NCBI RefSeq assembly: GCF_013004105.1
Contig: NZ_CP053085.1
Span: forward strand, 3,038,001-3,102,000
Reading direction: 5' to 3'
From: Gemmatimonas groenlandica
GTDB taxonomy: Bacteria; Gemmatimonadota; Gemmatimonadetes; Gemmatimonadales; Gemmatimonadaceae
DNA length: 64,000 nt
The translations under genes and the position numbers were made by a program. The notes under the pieces are model-generated. The model saw only the letters and a list, made by a program, of their open reading frames with translations, did no database searches and was not told the origin of the DNA. The stretch's first letter is position 1. Each line of letters starts with the position of its first letter. Positions 34,723 through 43,085 of this stretch are shown here, one piece after another.

Positions 34723-35664
34723 TTACAGCCAGCCCAGCGCGCGCGATTCGTCGACCGGCTCGGTGAACGAGCACGACCCGAAGCTCGCCAATCCATGCTC
34801 ACGCATCTGCTGCAGTACATCACGGGTGAACGTGATGGTGCGATCGGGTCCGTGCCATGCCACGTGCAAATCGCTGAACTCGATACGTCCGGCGTCCGCC
34901 TCTTCCAGCAGCTGAATGGCCTCGACCTCGCTGCCACCACCGTCGAGATGCGCGACGGCAAGCGCCACATTCAGATAGCCGTACATGCGACCAGTCGCCG
35001 CATCAGGCTCGTAGGTGAGCCGATACGTCCCGCGCAGCGGATGATGTAATCCGGCCGTGGCTTTTGCCGTGACGCCGTGCGCCGCACACGCCGTGAAGAA
35101 CCGCACGACCGCATCGGGCGACGGCATCATGTCGGCGGTGGTGCCGCCCATGCGCACTTTGGCGTTGCGCCCGACTCGGGCAATAGCGGCGACGTACGCA
35201 TCGACCTCACCGTCGAGTGGGATCTCGATGAACGTCTGCAGCTCGCGCGGCGTCGCTGCGGCAATGCGCTCGATCTCAGCAACCGACGCCGCTTTGATCT
35301 CGTACGCATCGACCTTGGCGCCGCACTCGTCGAAACAGACGCGGTGCCGTTCGTTGAACGCCGCAATCTCGGCGAGATCGCTGGCGAGATCCGGACTGGC
35401 GGTCACGGAGAGGCGCCACGGAATCGCCCCCGCATCACGGGGCAGCAGCGGATCGGCCTTCTCGGAGAACAGCGTGAGCGACTGCGCAGGACAGATGAAG
35501 CGACCCAGCATCCAGCCGGAGCCGGCGGCGCGGTAGTGCGCATAGTTGCGCACGGCGTTCGGCATAGCGAGCGACGCCGGCGCAAACAGTCCGGCATAAT
35601 CGACGAGTCCCTCCAGCAGGATGCGGGAGGCGCGATCGGTGAGCGGCGGGAGGCGAACGGGCAT
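34723..35664 (-). CDS. Conserved protein of unknown function, TIM-barrel-like
   Basis: The 313-residue soluble protein begins MPVRLPPLTDRASRILLEGL with GGAAGAG a short distance upstream. It shows alternating strand/helix elements: FIEIPLDGEVDAYVAAIAR, then AKVRMGGTTADMMPSPDAVVRFFTACAAHGVTAKATAGLHHPLRG (about 185-230). This succession, with a conserved Lys in the middle and a His pair, resembles an aldolase-like (beta/alpha)8 barrel; this is my reading of the pattern, not a match to a named family. It sits 22 bp after nadC and just before a terminator, so it is probably the last gene of the NAD-synthesis operon. Its role could relate to NAD or quinolinate metabolism, but no reaction can be named. 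Confidence 0.6.
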   Translation of the reverse strand: MPVRLPPLTDRASRILLEGLVDYAGLFAPASLAMPNAVRNYAHYRAAGSGWMLGRFICPAQSLTLFSEKADPLLPRDAGAIPWRLSVTASPDLASDLAEIAAFNERHRVCFDECGAKVDAYEIKAASVAEIERIAAATPRELQTFIEIPLDGEVDAYVAAIARVGRNAKVRMGGTTADMMPSPDAVVRFFTACAAHGVTAKATAGLHHPLRGTYRLTYEPDAATGRMYGYLNVALAVAHLDGGGSEVEAIQLLEEADAGRIEFSDLHVAWHGPDRTITFTRDVLQQMREHGLASFGSCSFTEPVDESRALGWL

Positions 35665-35686
35665 GGGGAGAGCTCTTCCGGAAAAC

Positions 35687-36646
35687 TTATAAACCGTCGA
35701 AATCGAGACCGAGATCGAGGGCCGGTGCGGAATGCGTGAGCGCGCCGACGGAGATGCGGTCCACTCCCGTTTCCGCGATGCGACGCACGGTTTCGAGCGT
35801 GACGCCACCAGACGCTTCGGTGATCACCTTGCCGCGGCAGCGTTCCACGGCCTCGCGCAGCTGGTCGAGCGACATGTTGTCGAGCAACACCCAATCGGCG
35901 CCGGCGGCGATGGCCGCGTCGACCTGTTCCAACGTGTCGCACTCGACTTCGATCGCCGTACCGCTCATCGCCAACCCACGGGCGCGCGTCACCGCCATCG
36001 CGATGTCGCCACCGATCGCGGCGAGATGGTTGTCCTTGATCAGCACACCGCTGCGCAGATCCATGCGATGATTCATACCACCACCGGCACGCACCGCGTA
36101 CTTCTCGAGCGTGCGCCACCCCGGCGTGGTCTTGCGCGTGTCGAGGATCTGCACCGATGTGCCGGCGACCGCGTCGACGAACCGACAGGTGAGCGTGGCG
36201 ATCCCGGATAGATGCTGCAGATAGTTGAGCGCCGTGCGCTCCGCCGACAGCATGCCGCGCGCATGTCCGCTGATGTGCATGATCAGATCGCCGGCCTTCA
36301 CGCGCGTGCCGTCTTCCGTCTCCACGCGAATCGTGACCGCGCTGTCGAGCTGACGAAACGCTTCGACGGCCAGCGGGATGCCGGCGATCACGCCGTCACG
36401 TCGCGCCACGATCGCGCTGCGCACATGACGGCTGCTGACGACGGTCGCCAGCGTGGACACGTCGTTGAATGCCTGATCTTCCTGCAGTGCCACCCGAACC
36501 TGCGCCGTCAGCTCCGCATCGGACAGCGGAAACGCCAGCGGCGACACTTGCACCGCGCGGCTGCCGAGCGGCGTAATCGTCCGGGGCGTCATCGCGGGGG
36601 TTCCGCCTGACGGTGTGGGACGCAGGGGCGGGTGGAAGGCACTCAT
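35687..36646 (-). CDS. nadC: Nicotinate-nucleotide pyrophosphorylase (carboxylating)
   Basis: NadC converts quinolinate and PRPP to nicotinate mononucleotide, the third step of de novo NAD synthesis. The 319-residue protein has the core signature ALNYLQHLSGIATLT and the PRPP/quinolinate-binding segment ILDTRKTTPGWRTLEKYAVRAGGGMNHRMDL (about 150-185), followed by VLIKDNHL. The C-terminal barrel shows VECDTLEQ, WVLLDNMS and EASGGVTLETV. The ATG at 36646 overlaps the nadA stop (ATGA), which sets the start; the N-terminus is ~25 residues longer than usual and Pro-rich, and an internal ATG follows (MTPRTITP). Confidence 0.94.
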   Translation of the reverse strand: MSAFHPPLRPTPSGGTPAMTPRTITPLGSRAVQVSPLAFPLSDAELTAQVRVALQEDQAFNDVSTLATVVSSRHVRSAIVARRDGVIAGIPLAVEAFRQLDSAVTIRVETEDGTRVKAGDLIMHISGHARGMLSAERTALNYLQHLSGIATLTCRFVDAVAGTSVQILDTRKTTPGWRTLEKYAVRAGGGMNHRMDLRSGVLIKDNHLAAIGGDIAMAVTRARGLAMSGTAIEVECDTLEQVDAAIAAGADWVLLDNMSLDQLREAVERCRGKVITEASGGVTLETVRRIAETGVDRISVGALTHSAPALDLGLDFDGL

Positions 36647-37653
36647 TCGCCGGGATCCTCGGGGCCAAAGGGACTCACGCCGGAATTGCCGCCGATCGAG
36701 ACCATGCGCTCGATGGAAATGCGCGCGCGGGCCGCGATGTCGTCGGGCACTGTGATTCGATGCTGCATGTGCAGAAGCGCATCGCGCACCTTCGGCAGCG
36801 TCGTCACCTTCATATACGCGCATTGCGCGCGATCGTTCGCGGCAATGAAGTGCTTGGTTGGATTGGCGCGACGCAGCCGGTGCAGAATGCCGATCTCGGT
36901 GGCCACGATGAACGTGTCCTGATCGGTCTGGCTCGGACGCTTGATCATTCCCTCGGTGGAGAGAATGTGCACGTTGTCGGCATCAATGGCGCCGGCGCTG
37001 ATGGCTTCCACCACTGGCGTCGCACAGCCGCACTCCGGATGAATCAGGAACTCGGCGCCCGGGTGCTTCGCGCGCATGTTCGAGATGTGCTCGGGATCGA
37101 TACCGGCGTGCACGTGACATTCGCCAAGCCACACGTGGATGTTCTCGCGACGTGATTCGCGGCGTACATGCGCGCCGAGGAACATGTCGGGGAGAAACAG
37201 GATCTCCTTGTCGGCTGGAATCGCGTTCACGACTTCGACCGCGTTGCCCGACGTGCAGCAGTAGTCGCTCTCGGCCTTCACTTCGGCAGTCGTGTTCACG
37301 TAGGCCACGACGACCGCCCCGGGATGCTGCGCCTTCCACGACCGCAACTGTTCGGCGTTGATCGTGCTGGCCAGCGAGCAACCGGCCGCGAGGTCGGGGA
37401 GCAACACCGTTTTCTGCGGCGAGAGAATCGCCGCCGTTTCGGCCATGAAGTGCACGCCGCAGAATACGATCACCTCGGCTTCCGTCTTCGCGGCCTCGCG
37501 CGACAACCCCAGCGAGTCCCCCACGAAATCGGCGACGTCCTGAATTTCCGGGCGCTCGTAGTTGTGGGCGAGAATCACCGCATTCCGCTCCTTGGCGAGG
37601 GCGCGGATTTCTTCGGCGAGGACGGGATCGTAGTGGGCCTCTAAAATCGTCAT
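36643..37653 (-). CDS. nadA: Quinolinate synthase A
   Basis: NadA condenses iminoaspartate with dihydroxyacetone phosphate to quinolinate using a [4Fe-4S] cluster. The 336-residue protein carries the conserved segments VILAHNYERPEIQDVADFVGDSLGLS and the three expected cluster cysteines, in the VIVFCGVHFMAE region, in LPDLAAGCSLA and in HPECGCATPVVE; DYCCTSGNAV is a further conserved Cys region. The ATG at 37653 leaves 10 bp to the nadB stop; the frame upstream overlaps nadB. It is coupled to nadC by a four-base overlap. Confidence 0.95.
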   Translation of the reverse strand: MTILEAHYDPVLAEEIRALAKERNAVILAHNYERPEIQDVADFVGDSLGLSREAAKTEAEVIVFCGVHFMAETAAILSPQKTVLLPDLAAGCSLASTINAEQLRSWKAQHPGAVVVAYVNTTAEVKAESDYCCTSGNAVEVVNAIPADKEILFLPDMFLGAHVRRESRRENIHVWLGECHVHAGIDPEHISNMRAKHPGAEFLIHPECGCATPVVEAISAGAIDADNVHILSTEGMIKRPSQTDQDTFIVATEIGILHRLRRANPTKHFIAANDRAQCAYMKVTTLPKVRDALLHMQHRITVPDDIAARARISIERMVSIGGNSGVSPFGPEDPGE

Positions 37654-37663
37654 CGGATTGCTT

Positions 37664-39187
37664 TTACCATGTGATATGTCGGTCCTGCCATTTCCGGCGG
37701 GTCTTCGGAAAATCGCTCCGGAAGTGCCCTCCACGCGACTCCTTGCGCATGAGCGACGCTTCCGTCACGAGCGTGGCGGTGGTGTGCAGATTCCGCTCTT
37801 CCGTGGCGCCGGGCGGCAGTCGCTCGCCGATCTGCTGCAAGGCGGCCAGACAGCGGCGCAAGCCGGGCGCGGTGCGGGCGATCGACGCATAGGTCCACAT
37901 GAGTTCGCGGATCTCGTCGGCGGCCACCTGCGCGGCGCCGCGATCGTCGAGCGACGGCACTTCCCAATCGGTGGTCTCGGGCACGGGCAAGTCGGTCGGT
38001 GTCTCCACCATGTCGCGGGCGACGCGCTCAGCGAACACCAGCCCTTCCAACAGCGAGTTGGAGGCGAGACGGTTGGCGCCATGCACGCCGGTGCGGGCCA
38101 CTTCGCCCACGGCATACAGGCGCGCGATGCTGGAGCGGCCGGCGAGGTCGGTCATGACCCCGCCCATCATGTAATGAGCCGCTGGCGTGACCGGGATGGG
38201 CTCGTGCACCGGATCGATGCCGCGGGCACGGCAGATCGCGAGGATGCCCGGAAAGCGCGTCGCAAACTCGGCGCCGAGCTTCGTGGCATCGAGGAACACC
38301 GTGCCATACTGCTGCTGCTCACGGAAGATCTCGCGGGCCACGACATCGCGCGGGGCAAGTTCAGCCAACCGATGACGCTTGGGCATGAAGCGCTGACCGC
38401 GTCCGTTCAGCAGGATGGCGCCTTCGCCACGCACCGCTTCCGAAATCAGGGCGAGCGGATTCTCCGGCGTATCGAGCGCGGTGGGATGGAACTGCACGAA
38501 TTCCATGTCGGCCAGCCGGGCGCCGGCGCGATGCGCGATGGCGAAGCCGTCGCCGGTGGCCACCTGCGGGTTCGTGGTGTACCGATAGATCTGTCCGCAC
38601 CCGCCGGTCGCGAGCACCGTGGCGTCGGCGACGATTTCCACGGCGCGTCCGGCAATGCTGGCGCGAACGCCGGCACACTGGACCCCGTCTTCATCCTCGA
38701 GGAGCAGCAGGTCGAGCACGCGCGCCATCTCGACCACTTGGATATTCGGTGACTCACGCACCTTGGCCACCAGCGTCCGGGCCACTTCGGCCCCGGTTTG
38801 GTCGCCTTGGGCATGCACAATGCGATGCCGTGAGTGCGCCGCCTCTTTTCCGAGCTTGAAATCGCCATCGGGGTCGAGGTCGAAGCGGGCGCCGGCCGCC
38901 TGCAGTTCGCGCACACGGGCCGGTCCTTCCTCAACCAATACCTGTACGGCTTCCGCGTCGCACAGCGCTGCTCCCGCGGCGAGCGTATCCTGTCGGTGCA
39001 GGTCGGGCGAGTCTCCAGCGCCTAAGGCGGCCGCGATGCCCCCCTGGGCATACGCCGTCGCGGAATCGAAGAGGGTGCGCTTCGTGAGGACCGTCACCGG
39101 TCCGTGAGCCGAGGCGCGCCAGGCAGCATGAAGTCCTGCGACTCCACTGCCAATAACAAGGAACCGCGTGCGGATCCGGTCAGTCAT
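37664..39187 (-). CDS. nadB: L-aspartate oxidase
   Basis: NadB oxidises L-aspartate to iminoaspartate with FAD, the first step of de novo NAD synthesis. The 507-residue protein has the dinucleotide-binding start FLVIGSGVAGLHAA, the fumarate-reductase-family segment AYAQGGIAAAL, the active-site region AHSRHRIVHAQGDQTG, and ATGGCGQIYRYTTNP plus MEFVQFHPTAL. The C-terminal helical domain is complete. It is the first gene of nadB-nadA-nadC-(unknown), divergent from the TPR protein with a ~90-bp gap that should contain both promoters. Confidence 0.95.
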   Translation of the reverse strand: MTDRIRTRFLVIGSGVAGLHAAWRASAHGPVTVLTKRTLFDSATAYAQGGIAAALGAGDSPDLHRQDTLAAGAALCDAEAVQVLVEEGPARVRELQAAGARFDLDPDGDFKLGKEAAHSRHRIVHAQGDQTGAEVARTLVAKVRESPNIQVVEMARVLDLLLLEDEDGVQCAGVRASIAGRAVEIVADATVLATGGCGQIYRYTTNPQVATGDGFAIAHRAGARLADMEFVQFHPTALDTPENPLALISEAVRGEGAILLNGRGQRFMPKRHRLAELAPRDVVAREIFREQQQYGTVFLDATKLGAEFATRFPGILAICRARGIDPVHEPIPVTPAAHYMMGGVMTDLAGRSSIARLYAVGEVARTGVHGANRLASNSLLEGLVFAERVARDMVETPTDLPVPETTDWEVPSLDDRGAAQVAADEIRELMWTYASIARTAPGLRRCLAALQQIGERLPPGATEERNLHTTATLVTEASLMRKESRGGHFRSDFPKTRRKWQDRHITW

Positions 39188-39278
39188 AGTAGTTTCAACT
39201 TAGGACACTGGGACCCCAACAGAACCCCTGGCCGGCTTGCTGGCCCATTCTCCCGCTCTTTTTCGCTTTGGAGACGTC

Positions 39279-40808
39279 ATGCGTTTGACGTTCATGGCCG
39301 GCGTTGCGACCGTGGTGTCGCTGTCCGGAGTAGCTCTCGTGCCTTCTGCGCTCACGGCCCAGCCCGGTGGTGGCGTGGCACCGCAGTGCAGCATCGACCA
39401 GAACACCCCTAAGGAACTGGCGCTGATGTCGCTCAAGTTCCAGGGTGCCCGTAGTGCCGCGACGCCGGATGCCCGGAAGAAGGTGCTCCGCGACATCATC
39501 AAGGAACTCGACACGAAGCCCGAGCGCTTCGCGAAGAATCCGGGCGGTTACAACCTCACGCTCGTGCAGGCGCTGACCATGTGGGGCGTCGAGCCCGGCA
39601 TCACGGACGCACCGGCCCGCAGCGAACTCGGATTCATCACGAATCCCACCGAGCCGTACGACATCATCGTGAACATGGACGTCGCCTACAAGGCGATCGT
39701 GGCCGCGGTGCCGACGTGCGAGGCCGACATCACCGCCATGCGCATGAACGAAGTGTGGCTGGCCGCGACCAAGTCCGCGCTTGATGCGTCGAACGGCGGC
39801 AAGCTCGACTCGGCCGAATACTTCGCCAAGCGCTCGATGATGATGGCGGCCACCAACCCGTACCCGCACTACGTGCTCGCCAACGTCGCGAACGCGCGCA
39901 ACAACCGCGCGAACGCGATCATGCACTGGAAGCATGTGGTCAAGTATGCGGCCGACGACACGACGTATCGCGACTTGAAGGCCAGCAGCATGTACTACGC
40001 AGCGATGAGCCAGCTGGAAGACGCCCAGTCGAAGACGGGCGCCGAGCAGCAGGCGGCGGCGCGTGAAGCCGCCGAGGGCTTCAAGGCGTTGATGACGATG
40101 ACGCCGGACAGCCCGGATGCCCCGAATCTCCTGCTCTCATGGGCGGATGCGCTCACGGTGGCGAAGGACACGGCGCTGATTCCTACGGTGTACACGCCGC
40201 TGCTCACACAGGCGTCGGCCACCGACATCGCGCTGGCCACGGCCGGTGTGATCGCGACGCGCGCCAACAAGTCGGACGACGCGCTCAAGCTGTTCCAGGC
40301 GTCCACGAAGAAGAACCCGTTCAACCGTGATGCCCAGCGCAACGTGGCGGCGGCGCACTATTCGAAGGACCAGTTCACCCTGATGTTCGAGCCGGCGCGC
40401 AAGCTGGTCGAACTCGACCCGAACAACTTCGACGGCTGGATGCTCTTCGCCTATGCGTCGCAGGGGCTCGCCAAGGCGGCGCAGACGGCAAAGAAGCCGG
40501 TGGAAGTGAAAGCGTGGACCGATTCGCTGGTGAAGTACCAGACGTATGCCGAGGCGCTGCCGGTGAAGGTCGACGTCACGAGCTTCGATCGTCGCAAGGA
40601 TGTCGCGACGCTGGTGCTCAGCCTCGAGCAGGTGGCGGCGAAGGACGGTCAGTACTCGGTGACCGCCGAGTTCCTGGATCAGGCCGGCGCGGTGGTTGCC
40701 ACGGCGACGGAAGCGGCCGGCCCGATCAAGAAGGGTGAGACGAAGTCGGTGACGCTGAAGGTGACGGGCACCGGCATCATGAGCTACCGGTACAAGGCGC
40801 TCAAGTAA
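39279..40808 (+). CDS. Secreted TPR-repeat protein
   Basis: The 509-residue protein begins MRLTFMAGVATVVSL with GGAG seven bases upstream, and a signal peptide ending about SALTAQP. It is helical and TPR-like over most of its length, with clear repeat-type segments such as YPHYVLANVANARNNRANAIMHWKHVVKY and IALATAGVIATRANKSDDALKLFQASTKKNPFNRDAQRNVAAAHY. The last ~100 residues switch to a beta-rich domain (VATLVLSLEQVAAKDGQYSVTAEFLDQAGAVVATATEA...TVTGTGIMSYRY). It is probably periplasmic. A terminator hairpin follows, so it appears monocistronic. No specific role is recognised. Confidence 0.75.
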   Translation: MRLTFMAGVATVVSLSGVALVPSALTAQPGGGVAPQCSIDQNTPKELALMSLKFQGARSAATPDARKKVLRDIIKELDTKPERFAKNPGGYNLTLVQALTMWGVEPGITDAPARSELGFITNPTEPYDIIVNMDVAYKAIVAAVPTCEADITAMRMNEVWLAATKSALDASNGGKLDSAEYFAKRSMMMAATNPYPHYVLANVANARNNRANAIMHWKHVVKYAADDTTYRDLKASSMYYAAMSQLEDAQSKTGAEQQAAAREAAEGFKALMTMTPDSPDAPNLLLSWADALTVAKDTALIPTVYTPLLTQASATDIALATAGVIATRANKSDDALKLFQASTKKNPFNRDAQRNVAAAHYSKDQFTLMFEPARKLVELDPNNFDGWMLFAYASQGLAKAAQTAKKPVEVKAWTDSLVKYQTYAEALPVKVDVTSFDRRKDVATLVLSLEQVAAKDGQYSVTAEFLDQAGAVVATATEAAGPIKKGETKSVTLKVTGTGIMSYRYKALK

Positions 40809-40822
40809 GTCGCGCGATGGAT

Positions 40823-40861
40823 GGTGTGGGGGGCATGAACCACAGTTTATGCCCCCACACC
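40823..40861 (+). terminator. Terminator hairpin after the TPR gene
   Basis: GGTGTGGGGGGCAT (40823-40836) pairs with ATGCCCCCACACC (40849-40861), with a single unpaired G, around a 12-nt loop, 15 bp past the stop. No T-run follows. Confidence 0.7.
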
Positions 40862-40961
40862 ACACATTACTGATGCGGAATAAGGTCACAATTTTCACGA
40901 ATGTGGCATAAGCCGTGAGATGACAGGCAGTTAATGAAAATCAGCCAAGCTCAGCTATTTC

Positions 40962-40977
40962 GGGCACGTTCTTGCCC
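40962..40977 (+). promoter_or_regulatory. Palindromic, sigma54-like element before the PEP-CTERM gene
   Basis: GGGCA-CGTTCT-TGCCC is a perfect 5-bp inverted repeat. It also resembles a -24/-12 (RpoN) promoter, GGCAC...TTGC, but with GG and GC nine rather than ten bases apart. Transcription from it would start about 40 bp before the GTG at 41025. PEP-CTERM genes are often under RpoN control in other bacteria. Both readings are tentative. Confidence 0.25.
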
Positions 40978-41024
40978 TACCGATGGGTGTCGCTCAATCG
41001 CATCCCCATCGCTTCAGAGGCTTC

Positions 41025-41732
41025 GTGATCCGTTCCACCCGCGCCCTTGCCGTTCCGTTCGCGCTGCTCGCCGCGCTGTCCACCGTGGCCACCCGCGCGC
41101 AGGCGCAGGTCACCACCTGGTCGGACCGAACGGCCTTCGTGAATGCCGTCGGCGCTGTGACCACGGAGAATTTCCTCGACAACGCCGCCTTCCCCCTTGG
41201 CTCCACGCTGAACTCGACGAGTTCGTATAACGAGGGCACGTGGGCCCAAGTACTGCCCGGGAACATCAAGGCCGGCGTGACCTACTCCGTGTCGAGCGGC
41301 CCGTTGCTGATCGATGGCGGTGGCGGCTTCGAAGGAGGGTTCCTTGATGGCATCTTCAACAACTACGGCACGGTCGGACCGCTCACCGCGACCTTCAACG
41401 GTGCGGTGAAGGGCTTCGGCTTCCTCACGAACAACCTGATGGGCAGCCGCTTCGACGTGATCATCGCCTTCCGGAATGGTTCGACCAGCAACCAGCTCGG
41501 CATCAATAACGAGAACGGCCTGCAGTTCTTCGGCTTCTCCAGCGCGAACCAGGACATCGCCAGCGTCACCATTGGCGGCAACGACCAGACGTTCAACTTC
41601 GTGGTGGACGACTTCACGTTCAGCGCGAACGCGATGCCGAGCACCAGCGTGCCGGAGCCGAGCACGTTTGCGCTGATGGCGGCCGGCGGACTGGTGATGG
41701 CCGGTGTAGCTCGTCGCCGCAACCGCGCGTAA
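41025..41732 (+). CDS. PEP-CTERM sorted exported protein
   Basis: The 235-residue protein has an N-terminal signal (ALAVPFALLAALSTVATRAQA) and ends with a complete PEP-CTERM tail: VPEPSTFALMAAGGLVMAG followed by ARRRNRA. Such proteins are cut by exosortase and linked to the envelope or exopolysaccharide. The body is Gly/Asn/Phe-rich beta structure (GGGGFEGGFLDGIFNNYG, GNDQTFNFVVDDFTF). I chose the GTG at 41025, with GAGG upstream, over the ATG at 40983, which has none and would lengthen the n-region by 14 residues. No exosortase gene is in the window. A hairpin follows the stop. Confidence 0.85.
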   Translation: MIRSTRALAVPFALLAALSTVATRAQAQVTTWSDRTAFVNAVGAVTTENFLDNAAFPLGSTLNSTSSYNEGTWAQVLPGNIKAGVTYSVSSGPLLIDGGGGFEGGFLDGIFNNYGTVGPLTATFNGAVKGFGFLTNNLMGSRFDVIIAFRNGSTSNQLGINNENGLQFFGFSSANQDIASVTIGGNDQTFNFVVDDFTFSANAMPSTSVPEPSTFALMAAGGLVMAGVARRRNRA

Positions 41733-41750
41733 GGATCGCAGATCACAGAC

Positions 41751-41777
41751 GGATCGCGCGGGAGGCTCGCGCGATCC
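41751..41777 (+). terminator. Terminator hairpin after the PEP-CTERM gene
   Basis: GGATCGCGCG (41751-41760) pairs perfectly with CGCGCGATCC (41768-41777) around a 7-nt loop, 18 bp past the stop. Confidence 0.7.
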
Positions 41778-41801
41778 GGTAGGACAGCGACAGACTTCGG
41801 T

Positions 41802-43085
41802 ATGCCGACCGCTCCAATGACTGTGCGCGCGCTGTCTCGTGTTACCGCCCTGCTTGCCGCGCTCGTTCCCGCGGTCAGCAGGGCGCAGCATATGCCGCAC
41901 GATCCCGCCGCCGACTCGGCCCGGTATCACCTTGGTACGATGGCCACGGGACTGCTTACCACGGCCAACCCGGCCCTGCTTGGGCGTCGCTACACCGAAG
42001 GCTACCTCACGCAGCCCAATGTCATGGGCGACGCGGCGTGGGGCGCGCTGCGCTTCACTGGCACGCTCAACTTCGAGGGGTACACGCTCCGCCGCGGGGA
42101 GCTCAATGCCGGCATGTACGGTGAGGGGTACGCCGACCGTCGCCATCCCCACACGCTGGTGCACGAAGCCATGCTGGCCGTGGCCACACCCGCGCGCGCC
42201 GGATTCCGCGCCACGCTAGCCGGCGGCAAAGGCTTCACGCCGTACGGCACCGACGACCCGATGATGCGGCCGTTCGTGAAGTATCCGGTCAATCACCATC
42301 ACGCCCAGATCATCGAGCGCGTGCTCGTGATGGGTGCCGTGCAGGTCGCCCGTGGTGATCGCGCGATCACGCTCGAGCAGAGTTGGTTCAACGGCGACGA
42401 GCCAGTCGGACCGTTTACCGGTCCGCAGTGGTCACGCGTGGGCGATTCGCGCAGCACGCGCCTGACCGTCTCCCCGCTGCCCTCCCTCGAGGCCGGGGTC
42501 AGCTCGGCGTTCGTGCGGAGCCCCGGCCTCACGCAGGGCGGTGCCTTCGATCACCGGCAGCTGAGCTCCTCACTGCGATATGACGTACCCGCCAAGCGCT
42601 ACGCCCTCCTCGAAATCGCCCGCACCGACGAATCGCTCGGCACGCAACGCGTGTTCCGCTTCGCGAGCGTGTTGGTGGAGTCGAGCATTGTGCATCGCGG
42701 CTGGGCGCTGTCGGCGCGCGCCGAGAACACGGATCGTCCGGAAAGTGAGCGACTGCTCGATCTCTTCCGTACGCCCAACGGCCACGTTGACTTTCAGCTG
42801 GTTGGCATCACCCGCTGGTCGATCGGCACCGTGCAACTCGCGGCGCCGGGCACGGGCATCCCGCGCCTGCGCGGTACGCACCTCACGCCGTTCGTCGAGG
42901 TCGCGCGCGCCCATGCCCGTGCGCAGCGCACCCCCGCCGTGTTCGTGCCAGCGGAGTTCTATGGATCCGATACCCAGTGGTCGCTTTCTATCGGGGCACG
43001 GGTACACGCGGGGACCATGCGTCGTCGCATGGGGCGCTACGTTTTCCCGACCGGTTCTTCTCCCGCCCACACGCATCCCACATGA
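41802..43085 (+). CDS. Probable outer-membrane beta-barrel protein of unknown function
   Basis: The 427-residue protein has a signal peptide ending about VSRAQHMP and then many short alternating strands with aromatic ends (LNFEGYTLRRGELNAGMYGEGY, HVDFQLVGITRWSIGTVQLAAPG), typical of an outer-membrane barrel or porin-like fold. His-rich stretches occur near the start (AQHMPHD), in VKYPVNHHHAQIIE (about 165-178) and at the C-terminus, hinting at metal binding. The last residues do not end in the classical C-terminal Phe. A second ATG six codons in (41817) is an alternative start. It is coupled to the following lipoprotein gene by an ATGA overlap. Confidence 0.6.
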   Translation: MPTAPMTVRALSRVTALLAALVPAVSRAQHMPHDPAADSARYHLGTMATGLLTTANPALLGRRYTEGYLTQPNVMGDAAWGALRFTGTLNFEGYTLRRGELNAGMYGEGYADRRHPHTLVHEAMLAVATPARAGFRATLAGGKGFTPYGTDDPMMRPFVKYPVNHHHAQIIERVLVMGAVQVARGDRAITLEQSWFNGDEPVGPFTGPQWSRVGDSRSTRLTVSPLPSLEAGVSSAFVRSPGLTQGGAFDHRQLSSSLRYDVPAKRYALLEIARTDESLGTQRVFRFASVLVESSIVHRGWALSARAENTDRPESERLLDLFRTPNGHVDFQLVGITRWSIGTVQLAAPGTGIPRLRGTHLTPFVEVARAHARAQRTPAVFVPAEFYGSDTQWSLSIGARVHAGTMRRRMGRYVFPTGSSPAHTHPT

